This document shows, piece after piece, positions 8,319 to 16,954 of a stretch of DNA of 64,000 nucleotides (the first letter of the stretch is position 1; the number at the start of each line of letters is the position of its first letter). Position numbers and translations under genes: made by a program. The notes beneath the pieces are model-generated. The model saw only the letters and a program-made list of their open reading frames with translations. It did not search any database and was not told the DNA's origin. This DNA is from Rhodobacterales bacterium HKCCA1288 (GTDB lineage Bacteria > Pseudomonadota > Alphaproteobacteria > Rhodobacterales > Rhodobacteraceae), in NCBI GenBank assembly GCA_015693905.1, contig CP065161.1, positions 1,843,001 through 1,907,000 on the forward strand, written 5' to 3'.

Positions 8319-10037
8319 TTACTGCCAAGACGCGATCAGCTCGTCGTAGCTGACAGTTTGAGGTTCTTCATCCTCGTTCGCAAGCGCAGCCTTAGGAGCA
8401 CCGGGCTGGCTCAGCCAATATTCCGGATCCTGCTCGTCGTTCAAGACTGGACCGAGATCACCCTGAACACCGGAGCGCTCAAGGCGTTCAAGCACCCGCT
8501 CCTGATCAGCGCACAAACCATCAAGCGCTTCTTGCGGCGTCCGGGCACCGGACATGGCATCACCGATGTTCTGCCACCAAAGCTGTGCGAGCTTTGGATA
8601 ATCCGGAACGTTGGTACCGGTTGGCGACCACTGAACGCGCGCAGGCGAACGATAGAATTCGACCAGACCGCCAAGCATCGGAGCACGCTCGGTAAAGCTC
8701 TCGTGTTGGATCGTTGACTCACGAATGAAGGTCAGGCCAACGTGCGATTTGCGCACGTCGACAGTCATCGAGGTGACGAACTGTGCATAAAGCCAAGCCG
8801 CCTGAGCCCGATCAACAGGAGTCGACTCCATAAGGGTCCAAGAACCGGCATCCTGATAGCCGACCTTCATACCCTCTTCCCAGTACGCGCCGTGCGGGCT
8901 CGGCGCCATGCGCCAGCGCGGCGTCCCGTCATCGTAAAGAACCGCGCTAGCACCTTCGCCAACCATGTCGGCGGTAAAGGCGGTGTACCAGAACATCTGC
9001 TGCGCAATCGAACCCTGAGCTGGGATCGGGCCAGCCTCGGAGAAGGTCATACCTGCAGCAGCGGGCGGAGAATAATTTTCCAACCATTCGATAGCCTTGG
9101 TAACGGCATAAACAGCTGCAGGGCTGTTAGTCGCACCACCACGAGCCACACAGGAACCTACGGGTTGCGAATTCTCGTTGACCCGGATACCCCATTCGTC
9201 AACTGGTAGGCCGTTTGGCTCTCCGACGTCGCCCATACCGGCCATCGACAACCATGCATCGGTGTAGCGCCAACCAAGTGATGGGTCACGCTTACCATAG
9301 TCCATATTGCCATAAACACCTTCGGACGGGCCACCAATGTAGGACATGTCGCGACCAGTGAAGAACTCAGCAATGTCCTCATAGGCAGACCAGTTCACCG
9401 GAACGCCCAAATCATAGCCATAAGCTTCTTTGAAGTCAGCCATGGTCTGGGGATCGGTGAACCAGTCATGACGGAACCAGTAAAGGTTCGCGAACTGCTG
9501 GTCTGGCAGCTGGTAGAGCTTGCCATCGGGGCCAGTGGTAAAATCTATGCCGATGAAGTCTTCCAGATTCAAATTTGGGTTGGTAACAGCTGCACCATCG
9601 CCTGCCATCCAATCAGTCAGGTTCCGGGCTTGCTGATAGCGCCAATGAGTACCGATCAGGTCGGAGTCGTTGATGTAGGCGTCATAGATGTTTTCGCCGG
9701 TCTGCATCTGTGTTTGCAGTTTTTCTACCACGTCACCTTCGCCTATGAGGTCGTGGGTTACTCGAATACCGGTGATCGCGGTGAACGCCGGAGCAAGCAC
9801 TTGGCTTTCGTATTCATGAGTGGCGATGGTTTCCGACACCACCTTAATTTCCATGCCGGCATAGGGTGCTGCGGCATCGATGAACCATTGCATTTCAGCT
9901 TCCTGCTCAGCGCGGGTCAGCGTAGACAGGTCTCCAATTTCAGCATCAAGAAAGGCACGTGCTGCATTCATGTCGGCAAGTGCAGGGCTTGCCAGAATCA
10001 GCAGGGCCGCGGTTGTGGATTTTAAATTAAGGTTCAT
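8319..10037 (-). CDS. glpV: Glycerol ABC transporter substrate-binding protein
   Basis: This periplasmic binding protein captures glycerol for the GlpSTPQ importer. A Sec signal peptide is evident: MNLNLKS followed by a hydrophobic core and an ALA-D junction near residue 21. The mature protein looks like a family 1 solute-binding protein, but at 572 aa it is longer than usual sugar-binding proteins (about 400-450), as in the rhizobial glycerol-binding GlpV group. The ATG at 10037 has a strong GGGAGGT upstream; the frame is open to 10097 without a better start. Substrate assignment rests on the exact glpDSTPQUVK gene order. Confidence 0.87.
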   Translation of the reverse strand: MNLNLKSTTAALLILASPALADMNAARAFLDAEIGDLSTLTRAEQEAEMQWFIDAAAPYAGMEIKVVSETIATHEYESQVLAPAFTAITGIRVTHDLIGEGDVVEKLQTQMQTGENIYDAYINDSDLIGTHWRYQQARNLTDWMAGDGAAVTNPNLNLEDFIGIDFTTGPDGKLYQLPDQQFANLYWFRHDWFTDPQTMADFKEAYGYDLGVPVNWSAYEDIAEFFTGRDMSYIGGPSEGVYGNMDYGKRDPSLGWRYTDAWLSMAGMGDVGEPNGLPVDEWGIRVNENSQPVGSCVARGGATNSPAAVYAVTKAIEWLENYSPPAAAGMTFSEAGPIPAQGSIAQQMFWYTAFTADMVGEGASAVLYDDGTPRWRMAPSPHGAYWEEGMKVGYQDAGSWTLMESTPVDRAQAAWLYAQFVTSMTVDVRKSHVGLTFIRESTIQHESFTERAPMLGGLVEFYRSPARVQWSPTGTNVPDYPKLAQLWWQNIGDAMSGARTPQEALDGLCADQERVLERLERSGVQGDLGPVLNDEQDPEYWLSQPGAPKAALANEDEEPQTVSYDELIASWQ

Positions 10038-10080
10038 TGTTACCTCCCAATGTGAACCTGTGGACGAGGATAGAGAACAT

Positions 10081-10107
10081 GGGTCGGATCTCCTCAACTT
10101 CCGACCC
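10081..10107 (-). promoter_or_regulatory. Inverted repeat between glpU and glpV
   Basis: GGGTCGGA and TCCGACCC are exact 8-bp arms around an 11-base loop in the 83-base gap between glpU and glpV. There is no T-run, so an mRNA processing or stability role is more likely than termination. Confidence 0.4.
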
Positions 10108-10120
10108 TAAGTTACCTGTC

Positions 10121-10393
10121 TTAGACCCAACGGAAGACCGCAAAGGCGTACAACAAGCAAACTATTAGGGCATAGGGCTGAGCCATGCCCACAAAACCAA
10201 GCCAGGCCAAATTTATAAAAGCCGAGCCTAGAAGGGTAATGAAGAGCCGATCGCCCCTCGTTGTTTCAATCCGCAGGATGCCCGTACGAGGCGTTTCCGG
10301 GAACTTGATCGCGAGCACCGTAAAAGCGATCAGAAGCGTGGCAATAACCATGAAGAATATCGCTGTCGGCCAGGTCCATGCCATCCAATCCAT
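10121..10393 (-). CDS. glpU: Small membrane protein of the glycerol transporter operon (DUF2160 type)
   Basis: This protein of 90 aa has two or three hydrophobic helices (about 8-30, 48-66 and 70-87) and a short charged loop with TTRGDR. It matches the small integral membrane protein found between the permease and binding-protein genes of alphaproteobacterial glycerol ABC operons (GlpU, DUF2160). Its exact role is unknown; an accessory subunit of the transporter is likely. The start at 10393 has AAAGGAG upstream, while the longer frame to 10525 overlaps glpQ and is not family-like. Confidence 0.8.
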   Translation of the reverse strand: MDWMAWTWPTAIFFMVIATLLIAFTVLAIKFPETPRTGILRIETTRGDRLFITLLGSAFINLAWLGFVGMAQPYALIVCLLYAFAVFRWV

Positions 10394-10416
10394 TTGAATT
10401 GCTCCTTTCTTCGGTT

Positions 10417-11268
10417 TTACACACGGCCCAGGGCGAAGCCCTTGGCGATGTAGTTTCGGACGAAGTAGATCACGAGAGCACCCGGCACGATGGTCAGGAT
10501 GCCCGCAGCCGCAAGCACACCCCAATCGATACCAGAGGCACCCTGGGTCCGGGTCATGACCGCGGCTATCGGCTTTGCATCGACTGTTGTAAGGGTCCGG
10601 CTTAGCAGCAGTTCAACCCACGAGAACATAAAGCAAAAGAACGCTGCCACACCGATCCCGCTGGAAATTAGCGGGGTGAAGATCTTTACGAAGAAGCTGC
10701 CAAAACTGTAGCCATCGATATAAGCAGTCTCATCGATTTCTTTCGGCACTCCACGCATGAAACCTTCAAGGATCCAGACCGCCAGCGGGACGTTGAATAG
10801 GCAGTGCGCGAGAGCCACGGCGATATGGGTGTCAAAAAGCCCTACGCTGGAATACAGCTGGAAAAAAGGCAGTGCGAACACCGCGGGCGGGGCCATCCGA
10901 TTTGTCAGCAGCCAAAAGAAGAGGTGCTTGTCACCCATGAAATGATAGCGTGAGAAGGCATAGGCTGCCGGAAGCGCAACCGCGAGGCTGATCACCGTGT
11001 TGAGTGTCACATAAATCAGCGAGTTCACGTATCCCATGTACCACGCCGGGTCCGAAAGGATCGTGATATAATTAGCCAGGGTCAGGTCTTGCGGCCATAG
11101 CGTGAGCCCGTTCAGAATTTCGGCGTTGGTCTTGAGGCTCATGTTCAGCAGCCAATAGATAGGCAACAACAAGAACAAGAGATAGAGGGTCATTACTACG
11201 GTGCGGCTGCTGATCTTAGGCATCGACAGCCCACGGCGTGTGGTTTGGTTTACGGTCATCTCGGCCAT
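10417..11268 (-). CDS. glpQ: Glycerol ABC transporter permease GlpQ
   Basis: This is one of two membrane subunits of the glycerol importer, of the MalG type. About six transmembrane helices are visible, beginning with the TLYLLFLLLPIYWLLNMSLK segment. The EAA loop that docks the ATPase is recognisable at EIDETAYIDGYSFGSFFVKI. Length is 283 aa. ATG at 11268 follows the glpP stop by three bases with GGGAGG upstream; an in-frame GTG at 11271 abuts that stop and an ATG at 11256 is also possible. It forms a heterodimer with GlpP. Confidence 0.88.
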   Translation of the reverse strand: MAEMTVNQTTRRGLSMPKISSRTVVMTLYLLFLLLPIYWLLNMSLKTNAEILNGLTLWPQDLTLANYITILSDPAWYMGYVNSLIYVTLNTVISLAVALPAAYAFSRYHFMGDKHLFFWLLTNRMAPPAVFALPFFQLYSSVGLFDTHIAVALAHCLFNVPLAVWILEGFMRGVPKEIDETAYIDGYSFGSFFVKIFTPLISSGIGVAAFFCFMFSWVELLLSRTLTTVDAKPIAAVMTRTQGASGIDWGVLAAAGILTIVPGALVIYFVRNYIAKGFALGRV

Positions 11269-11271
11269 CAC

Positions 11272-12141
11272 TCAGCCCTCCCGCTTATCGAGGTTGGTCA
11301 TCGCGGTGTAGAACACCCAGGAGATCAGAAGGATCACAAGAAAGTACATGATCGAGAAGGCAGCCGCAGGCCCGAGGTCGAACTGTCCTAGCGCCATCTT
11401 GACGAGGTCGATCGACAAAAGTGTAGTCGCATTACCGGGACCACCGCCGGTGACGACGAACGGCTCGGTGTAAATCATGAAGCTGTCCATAAAGCGTAGC
11501 AAGATGGCAATCATCAACACGCCCATCATCTTGGGCAACTCGATGAAACGGAACACCTTCCAACGCGAGGCCTGGTCGATTTTTGCAGCTTGATAATAGG
11601 CGTCAGGGATTGACTTGAGACCAGCAAAAGCCAGGAGCGCCACAAGAGAAGTCCAGTGCCATACATCCATAACGATGATCGTGATCCAGGCTGCGATAGT
11701 ATCTTGCGTGTAATTATAATTGATACCAAGCGCATCTAGCGTGTAGCCCAGCAGACCGATATCGACTCGTCCGAAAATCTGCCAGATCGTGCCGACTACG
11801 TTCCAGGGTATGAGAAGAGGCAGTGACATCATAACAAGACAGAATGACGACCAGAAGCCAGATTTCGGCATGTTCAGCGCCACAAAGACGCCCAGCGGTA
11901 TTTCGATAGCCAGAATGATGCCCGAGAACATCAACTGACGGCCAAACGCATCCCACATCCGTTCCGAGCGCACCATTTCTTCGAACCATTCCAGGCCCGC
12001 CCAGAAGAATTGATTATTCCCGAAGGTGTCCTGAACAGAATAGTTGACCACGGTCATCAGCGGGATCACTGCCGAGAAGGCAACTAGCAAAAGCACTGGT
12101 AGTACGAGAAACCATGCTTTTTGATTGACTGTCTTTTCCAT
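11272..12141 (-). CDS. glpP: Glycerol ABC transporter permease GlpP
   Basis: This is the MalF-like membrane subunit of the glycerol importer, 289 aa. It has a first helix at about 8-30 and further helices around the EAA loop (SIPDAYYQAAKIDQASRWKV), which contacts the ATP-binding subunits. Its ATG shares a base with the TAA of glpT (TAATG), and it ends right before glpQ, so the three genes are translationally linked. The gene order and pairing with glpQ, glpS and glpT identify it. Confidence 0.88.
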   Translation of the reverse strand: MEKTVNQKAWFLVLPVLLLVAFSAVIPLMTVVNYSVQDTFGNNQFFWAGLEWFEEMVRSERMWDAFGRQLMFSGIILAIEIPLGVFVALNMPKSGFWSSFCLVMMSLPLLIPWNVVGTIWQIFGRVDIGLLGYTLDALGINYNYTQDTIAAWITIIVMDVWHWTSLVALLAFAGLKSIPDAYYQAAKIDQASRWKVFRFIELPKMMGVLMIAILLRFMDSFMIYTEPFVVTGGGPGNATTLLSIDLVKMALGQFDLGPAAAFSIMYFLVILLISWVFYTAMTNLDKREG

Positions 12142-13217
12142 TATGCAGCCTCCCCGATCACGCGCCAGTCATTCGCGTAGACATTGACTTGGTTTGCGTC
12201 AAAGGTGACGCGGTTCATATCCGCGCTGATATGATCATCTTCGCCAGCAATAATGTTGATATCTGTATCAAAAAATTCAGCGCGAATGATCTTGTGACGA
12301 CCTACATCCTCAACGCGACGCACCTTAACGGGTAGGCCTTCGGACTGGCTAAGCTTGGCAAATTCTGGGCGCACGCCAATCTCAACCTTGCCGTCAAGCG
12401 GCTTGTAGCGATGAGCTAGCTCAACATAGGATCCGTTCACATAGGCTTTATTGCCGTCAATCCGCGCTGGGATCACGTTCATGCCAGGCGAGCCAATGAA
12501 GTATCCCACAAAAGTATGCTCTGGACGCTCAAAAAGCTCTTCGGGCGTGCCGATTTGTACGACGCGACCGTCATACATGACCACCACCTTGTCGGCGAAC
12601 GTCAGTGCCTCTGTCTGATCGTGGGTCACGTAAATCATCGTGTGCCCAAAATCGTGATGCAGCTTTTTCAACTGTGTCCGCAATTCCCATTTCATATGCG
12701 GGTCGATCACGGTCAGCGGCTCGTCAAACAAGAGCGCGTTCACATCCTTACGGACCATACCGCGCCCGAGCGAGATCTTCTGCTTGGCGTCCGCCGTCAA
12801 CCCACGAGCTTTCTTGCTTAGGACCTCCTCCATGCCGATCATACGGGCGATTTCCTGTACGCGCTCGGCGACATAGGTTTCGTCCCGGCCCCGGTTACGC
12901 AGTGGAAAAGCAAGATTGTCATGCACGGTCATGGTGTCGTAGACGACCGGAAACTGGAACACCTGCGCAATGTTGCGTTCAGCGGTTGGGGCGTGTGTAA
13001 CGTCCTTACCATCAAACAAAATACGACCTTGGCTCGGGTGCAAGAGCCCCGAGATGATGTTCAAAAGCGTAGACTTGCCACAACCTGATGAGCCGAGCAA
13101 AGCATAGGCTGCACCATCATCCCAGTCGTGATTTAACTCCTTAAGCGCGAAGTCATCCTCACAGCGAGGATTAGGCATGTAGGAATGTGCAAGGTTATCA
13201 AGTGTGATCTTGGCCAT
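12141..13217 (-). CDS. glpT: Glycerol ABC transporter ATP-binding protein GlpT
   Basis: A nucleotide-binding subunit of the importer, 358 aa, with a MalK-type C-terminal regulatory domain. Walker A GSSGCGKST (42-50), the Q-loop (VFQ, 86-88), Walker B LLFDEP with Glu166, and the switch His199 (VTHD) are intact. The ABC signature, normally LSGGQ, reads LTADAKQ at 140-146 and is degenerate. It must therefore rely on GlpS for a working signature. The start at 13217 has GGGAGGGA upstream. It is co-transcribed between glpS and glpP. Confidence 0.88.
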   Translation of the reverse strand: MAKITLDNLAHSYMPNPRCEDDFALKELNHDWDDGAAYALLGSSGCGKSTLLNIISGLLHPSQGRILFDGKDVTHAPTAERNIAQVFQFPVVYDTMTVHDNLAFPLRNRGRDETYVAERVQEIARMIGMEEVLSKKARGLTADAKQKISLGRGMVRKDVNALLFDEPLTVIDPHMKWELRTQLKKLHHDFGHTMIYVTHDQTEALTFADKVVVMYDGRVVQIGTPEELFERPEHTFVGYFIGSPGMNVIPARIDGNKAYVNGSYVELAHRYKPLDGKVEIGVRPEFAKLSQSEGLPVKVRRVEDVGRHKIIRAEFFDTDINIIAGEDDHISADMNRVTFDANQVNVYANDWRVIGEAA

Positions 13218-13228
13218 GATTCCCTCCC

Positions 13229-14317
13229 TCAGGCCGCAAGCGCATAGGTGGCGGGCGCAACGAGCTTTCCGTCTTCGCCAAAAATGTAAACGTGGCGAGG
13301 GTCTAGCCATACGTCGAGCCGAGCTCCAAGCTCCAGCTCATGCACGCCATGGATCAGACCAACCCAACGCTCACCAGAATGATCGAGATGTACAAAGGTT
13401 TCCGAGCCCGTCAGTTCGGTGACCGACAATGTCGTGGCGAACCGCATCGCGTCTGGAGAATGTTGGCTGATCTCAAGATGGTTTGGACGGAACCCTGCAG
13501 TGTAGCGACCATCTGCTAGTTCAGCGAGGTTACCTGTCGCCCGAGCGCTCTGACCATCGCCGAACAAGATGCGATCACCGGTCTTGGAAATCTGCAAAAA
13601 GTTCATCGGAGGATCCGAGAAGACCCGCGCCGTTGTGGCATCCACTGGCTGGCGATAGACCAACGGGGTTGGACCAAACTGCGTGATACGACCTTCAGCT
13701 AGGGTTGCTACATTGCCGCCAAGAAGCAACGCTTCTTCTGGTTCGGTCGTGGCATAGACAAAGATTGAGCCGGAAGCTTCAAAGATTTTCGGAATCTCGA
13801 CGCGCAACTCTTCGCGCAGCTTGTAGTCAAGGTTTGCGAGCGGCTCGTCGAGTAGCACGAGGCCTGCATTCTTGACCAATGCGCGCGCCAGAGCACAACG
13901 TTGCTGTTGACCTCCTGAGAGCTCCAGCGGCTTACGCTCCAGCATCGGTGTCAGTTTCATCAATTCAGCGGTTTCACGCACCCGGGCGTCGATCTCAGCC
14001 TTGGCCCAGCCCATCAGCTTCATTGGCGAGGCGATGTTGTCATACACGCTCATTGACGGGTAATTAATGAATTGCTGATACACCATTGCCACCTTGCGGT
14101 CCTGCACGCGCTGACCCGTAACATCGTCTCCATTCCAAAAGACCTGGCCGGTGCTGGGAACATCCAACCCTGCCATCAGCCGCATCAGCGACGTTTTGCC
14201 CGAAAGTGTTGGCCCAAGCAGCACATTCATCGTGCCTTTTTCCAGCGTCAGCTCCGTTGGATAGATATGCGTCTGCCCGTCAACGGTCTTTGATACGCCC
14301 CTCAGTTCCAGAGTCAT
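13229..14317 (-). CDS. glpS: Glycerol ABC transporter ATP-binding protein GlpS
   Basis: The partner nucleotide-binding subunit, 362 aa. Walker A GPTLSGKT (35-42), the Q-loop, the signature LSGGQQQR (133-140) and Walker B LVLLDEP are intact. At the H-loop, where the family has VTHDQEEAL, this protein has ATTEPEEAL, so the switch histidine is Thr191. This is the converse of GlpT, whose H-loop is normal but whose signature is degenerate. The start at 14317 has GGGAGGAGG upstream, 13 bases after the glpD stop. Confidence 0.88.
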   Translation of the reverse strand: MTLELRGVSKTVDGQTHIYPTELTLEKGTMNVLLGPTLSGKTSLMRLMAGLDVPSTGQVFWNGDDVTGQRVQDRKVAMVYQQFINYPSMSVYDNIASPMKLMGWAKAEIDARVRETAELMKLTPMLERKPLELSGGQQQRCALARALVKNAGLVLLDEPLANLDYKLREELRVEIPKIFEASGSIFVYATTEPEEALLLGGNVATLAEGRITQFGPTPLVYRQPVDATTARVFSDPPMNFLQISKTGDRILFGDGQSARATGNLAELADGRYTAGFRPNHLEISQHSPDAMRFATTLSVTELTGSETFVHLDHSGERWVGLIHGVHELELGARLDVWLDPRHVYIFGEDGKLVAPATYALAA

Positions 14318-14330
14318 CCAGCCCTCCTCC

Positions 14331-15929
14331 CTATTCCGCGGCCGCGGGTTCAGACTGGCGGTGTTGCGCCATCCAATCATCAAGCTTCTCGACCTGCTCT
14401 TGGCTCAGCCGTAGCCCCAGTTTATTGCGCCGCCAGATCACGTCTTCTGCTGTGCGCGCATACTCATGTGACATTAGCCATACGATTTCAGCCTCTGTGA
14501 GCGTGGCGCCAAAATCTTTTCCTAAATCCGAGGCTTGCTTCGCATTGCCGAGAACATCGTAGGCCTCTGTACCGTAGGTGCGCACTAACCGCTTCGCCCA
14601 GAATTCACTCAGAAAGGTGAAACGAGATCGCAGATCGGCAAGTAGTTCTTCCACTCCATCTACGGGGAAGTTCCCACCGGGTAGAGGCACGCCAGCGGTC
14701 CAATTGCCCTTACCCAGTTTCAAGTGCTCAGCAATCTTCTCCATCGCGCTCTCGGCCAGACGACGATAGGTGGTGATCTTCCCGCCAAAGATGTTCAAGA
14801 CTGGGGCGCCAGCGCTCGTGTCCACCTTGAGCGTGTAGTCACGCGTCGCTGCCGTTGCGCTGCTTGCACCGTCATCGTAAAGCGGACGAACGCCAGAATA
14901 GGTCCAGACCACATCATCACGGGTCAGTTGTTTTTTGAAATATTGATTGGCAAAGCCCAACAGATAATCCTGCTCTTCTTCAGTGCATTTCGGATCAAGC
15001 GATGGGTCGGTATGCTCGGCATCGGTGGTGCCAATTAATGTGAAATCTGTCTCATAAGGGATGGCAAATATAATCCGCCCATCGGTACCCTGAAAAAAGT
15101 AGCATTTGTCGTGACCATACAGTTTTCGAGTGACTATGTGGCTGCCACGCACCAAACGCACGCCCTCGCGCGAATTCAGCCGCACTTTAGATCGAATGAT
15201 GTCACCAACCCAAGGCCCACCGGCATTAACCAGCATTCGGGCGTAGTGGGTTGTGAGTTGGTTAGTTTCGGTGTTGCGCGTTTCAATTCGCCAGATCCCG
15301 TTTTCACTAGCGGCGCTGACCACTTGCCTACGCGGCAATATCTGTGCACCGCGCATTTCAGCATCGCGTGCGTTCAAAACAACAAGACGCGAATCTTCGA
15401 TCCAGCAATCCGAATACTCATAGGCTTTGGCAAAGCGGTCTTGCAGCGGAGCTCCCTCATTTGAGACGCTCAGTTCCACGGTCGACGTGCCTGGCAAAAT
15501 CTTACGCCCACCCAGATGGTCATACATGAACAGCCCCAGCCGAATTAGCCAAGCAGGCCTCCGGCCCTTCATCCAGGGCATAAAAAAGCCGAGCAGTCTC
15601 GAGGTTGGCGTATCCGTCTCGAAACGCATATCTCTGTGATAGGGCAGCACAAACCGCATTGGCCAGCTGATGTGCGGCATCGCTTTCAAAAGCGTTTCAC
15701 GCTCGATGAGTGCTTCGCGCACCAAGCGAAATTCGAAATATTCCAAATATCGCAGCCCACCATGAAACAATTTGGTTGACGCCGAGGACGTTGCGGATGC
15801 GAGGTCATTCATCTCAGCAAGCGCAACAGACAGCCCACGTCCCGCCGCATCCCTGGCGATCCCGCAACCATTTATGCCTCCACCAATGATGAACAGGTCT
15901 TTAATTTCCGTGTCAGTCGGGTATCCCAC
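14331..15929 (-). CDS. glpD: Glycerol-3-phosphate dehydrogenase (aerobic, FAD)
   Basis: A membrane-associated flavoprotein that oxidises glycerol 3-phosphate to DHAP and feeds electrons to quinone. The N-terminal FAD motif is LFIIGGGINGCG (12-23). A DAO-type catalytic domain follows and the C-terminal helical cap is present; 532 aa is normal. I chose the GTG at 15929 because GGAGGAG lies 6 bases upstream; the open frame to 15992 runs into the promoter region. It is the first gene of the glycerol operon, divergent from glpR across 260 bases. Confidence 0.94.
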   Translation of the reverse strand: MGYPTDTEIKDLFIIGGGINGCGIARDAAGRGLSVALAEMNDLASATSSASTKLFHGGLRYLEYFEFRLVREALIERETLLKAMPHISWPMRFVLPYHRDMRFETDTPTSRLLGFFMPWMKGRRPAWLIRLGLFMYDHLGGRKILPGTSTVELSVSNEGAPLQDRFAKAYEYSDCWIEDSRLVVLNARDAEMRGAQILPRRQVVSAASENGIWRIETRNTETNQLTTHYARMLVNAGGPWVGDIIRSKVRLNSREGVRLVRGSHIVTRKLYGHDKCYFFQGTDGRIIFAIPYETDFTLIGTTDAEHTDPSLDPKCTEEEQDYLLGFANQYFKKQLTRDDVVWTYSGVRPLYDDGASSATAATRDYTLKVDTSAGAPVLNIFGGKITTYRRLAESAMEKIAEHLKLGKGNWTAGVPLPGGNFPVDGVEELLADLRSRFTFLSEFWAKRLVRTYGTEAYDVLGNAKQASDLGKDFGATLTEAEIVWLMSHEYARTAEDVIWRRNKLGLRLSQEQVEKLDDWMAQHRQSEPAAAE

Positions 15930-15995
15930 GCGATTCTCCTCCAAGCGCGTTGTTTTGCCTTTGTGAAGAAAGCGCTGACATTTCGCAATCAAAAA

Positions 15996-16012
15996 ATATT
16001 CGTTTATGTTCG
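15996..16012 (-). promoter_or_regulatory. Paired GlpR-like half-sites upstream of glpD
   Basis: On the minus strand CGAACA (16007-16012) and CGAATA (15997-16002) lie exactly 10 bp apart in an AT-rich context. They resemble half-sites of the E. coli GlpR operator (TGTTCG/CGAACA). They sit about 70-85 bases before the glpD start, a plausible promoter position, and mirror the pair in front of glpR. Confidence 0.5.
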
Positions 16013-16156
16013 ATTTTTTTTCTTTCCATTGTTTTTCAAGATTTTATTTCACTGGGAATTGTTCCAATGCGCACTAAACGGCGCAAAATGAGACAAATCT
16101 TATTGTGCTAACACTTCTGTTGCGCATATCTTTCTTGGGCCAAACAAACGCACATC

Positions 16157-16175
16157 CGAACGCAAACGAACGTAA
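16157..16175 (+). promoter_or_regulatory. Paired CGAAC half-sites upstream of glpR
   Basis: CGAACGCAA (16157-16165) and CGAACGTAA (16167-16175) are tandem with a 10-bp period, ending 14 bases before the glpR start. The CGAA core and spacing match the pair before glpD, but on the opposite strand, so each pair points at its own gene. Autoregulation by GlpR is inferred. Confidence 0.5.
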
Positions 16176-16189
16176 GCAAAAGGCATTCC

Positions 16190-16954
16190 ATGTCACAAAC
16201 ATTCCGCCACCCCGAAATTCTGGAGATTGCGCGCCGCGAGGGCAAAGTGACGGTAGAAGGGCTTGCTAAATATTTTGACGTGACGCTGCAGACTATTCGC
16301 CGCGATCTGACTGATCTAGCCGACGCGGGGAGGTTGGAACGGGTGCATGGCGGTGCAGTACTGCCTTCAGGAACTATCAATATTGGCTATGAAGAGCGTC
16401 GATCGCTAAAATCCGAAGAAAAACGCGCCATCGCTCGCGCCTGCGCCAGCGCAATCCCGAACGGTATTTCCCTGTTCCTCAACATCGGCACATCCACAGA
16501 AGCCGTCGCGCAGGAGCTTATGCATCACGAGAACCTTATGGTGGTCACAAACAATATCAACGTAGCCAACATTCTCGCCGGCAATCGCGCCTGCGAAATA
16601 ATCGTAACCGGTGGCCAATTGCGCCGCACGGATGGTGGGTTGGTTGGTAATCTAGCGGCAGAAACAATCCGCCAGTTCAAGTTCGATCTGGCAGTGATCG
16701 GGTGTTCCGCGTTGGATCGCGAGGGTGACCTACTGGATTTCGACATTCAAGAAGTCAGTGTCAGCCAAGCCATCCTGCGCCAGTCCCGCAAGACATATTT
16801 GGTCGCCGACCAGTCAAAACTTTCGCGTAGCGCTCCGGCAAGGATTGCTTCGCTTGCTGATATTGACACGTTTTTCACTGATCGGCGCCTACCTGCGGAC
16901 TTGACCACGTCATGTGATGCCTGGAGGACAAAAGTTGTTGTCGTTGATTCATAG
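16190..16954 (+). CDS. glpR: DeoR/GlpR-family transcriptional regulator
   Basis: 254 aa with a DeoR-type winged helix at the N-terminus: VEGLAKYFDVTLQTIRRDLTD at about 22-42 contains the recognition helix. A DeoR C-terminal sugar-phosphate sensor domain follows, with NIGTSTEA near 103 and DFDIQEVSVS near 183. It lies divergent from glpD, so it most likely represses the glycerol operon until glycerol 3-phosphate accumulates, as GlpR does in other bacteria. Tandem half-sites precede it. A different sugar-phosphate ligand cannot be excluded. Confidence 0.88.
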   Translation: MSQTFRHPEILEIARREGKVTVEGLAKYFDVTLQTIRRDLTDLADAGRLERVHGGAVLPSGTINIGYEERRSLKSEEKRAIARACASAIPNGISLFLNIGTSTEAVAQELMHHENLMVVTNNINVANILAGNRACEIIVTGGQLRRTDGGLVGNLAAETIRQFKFDLAVIGCSALDREGDLLDFDIQEVSVSQAILRQSRKTYLVADQSKLSRSAPARIASLADIDTFFTDRRLPADLTTSCDAWRTKVVVVDS

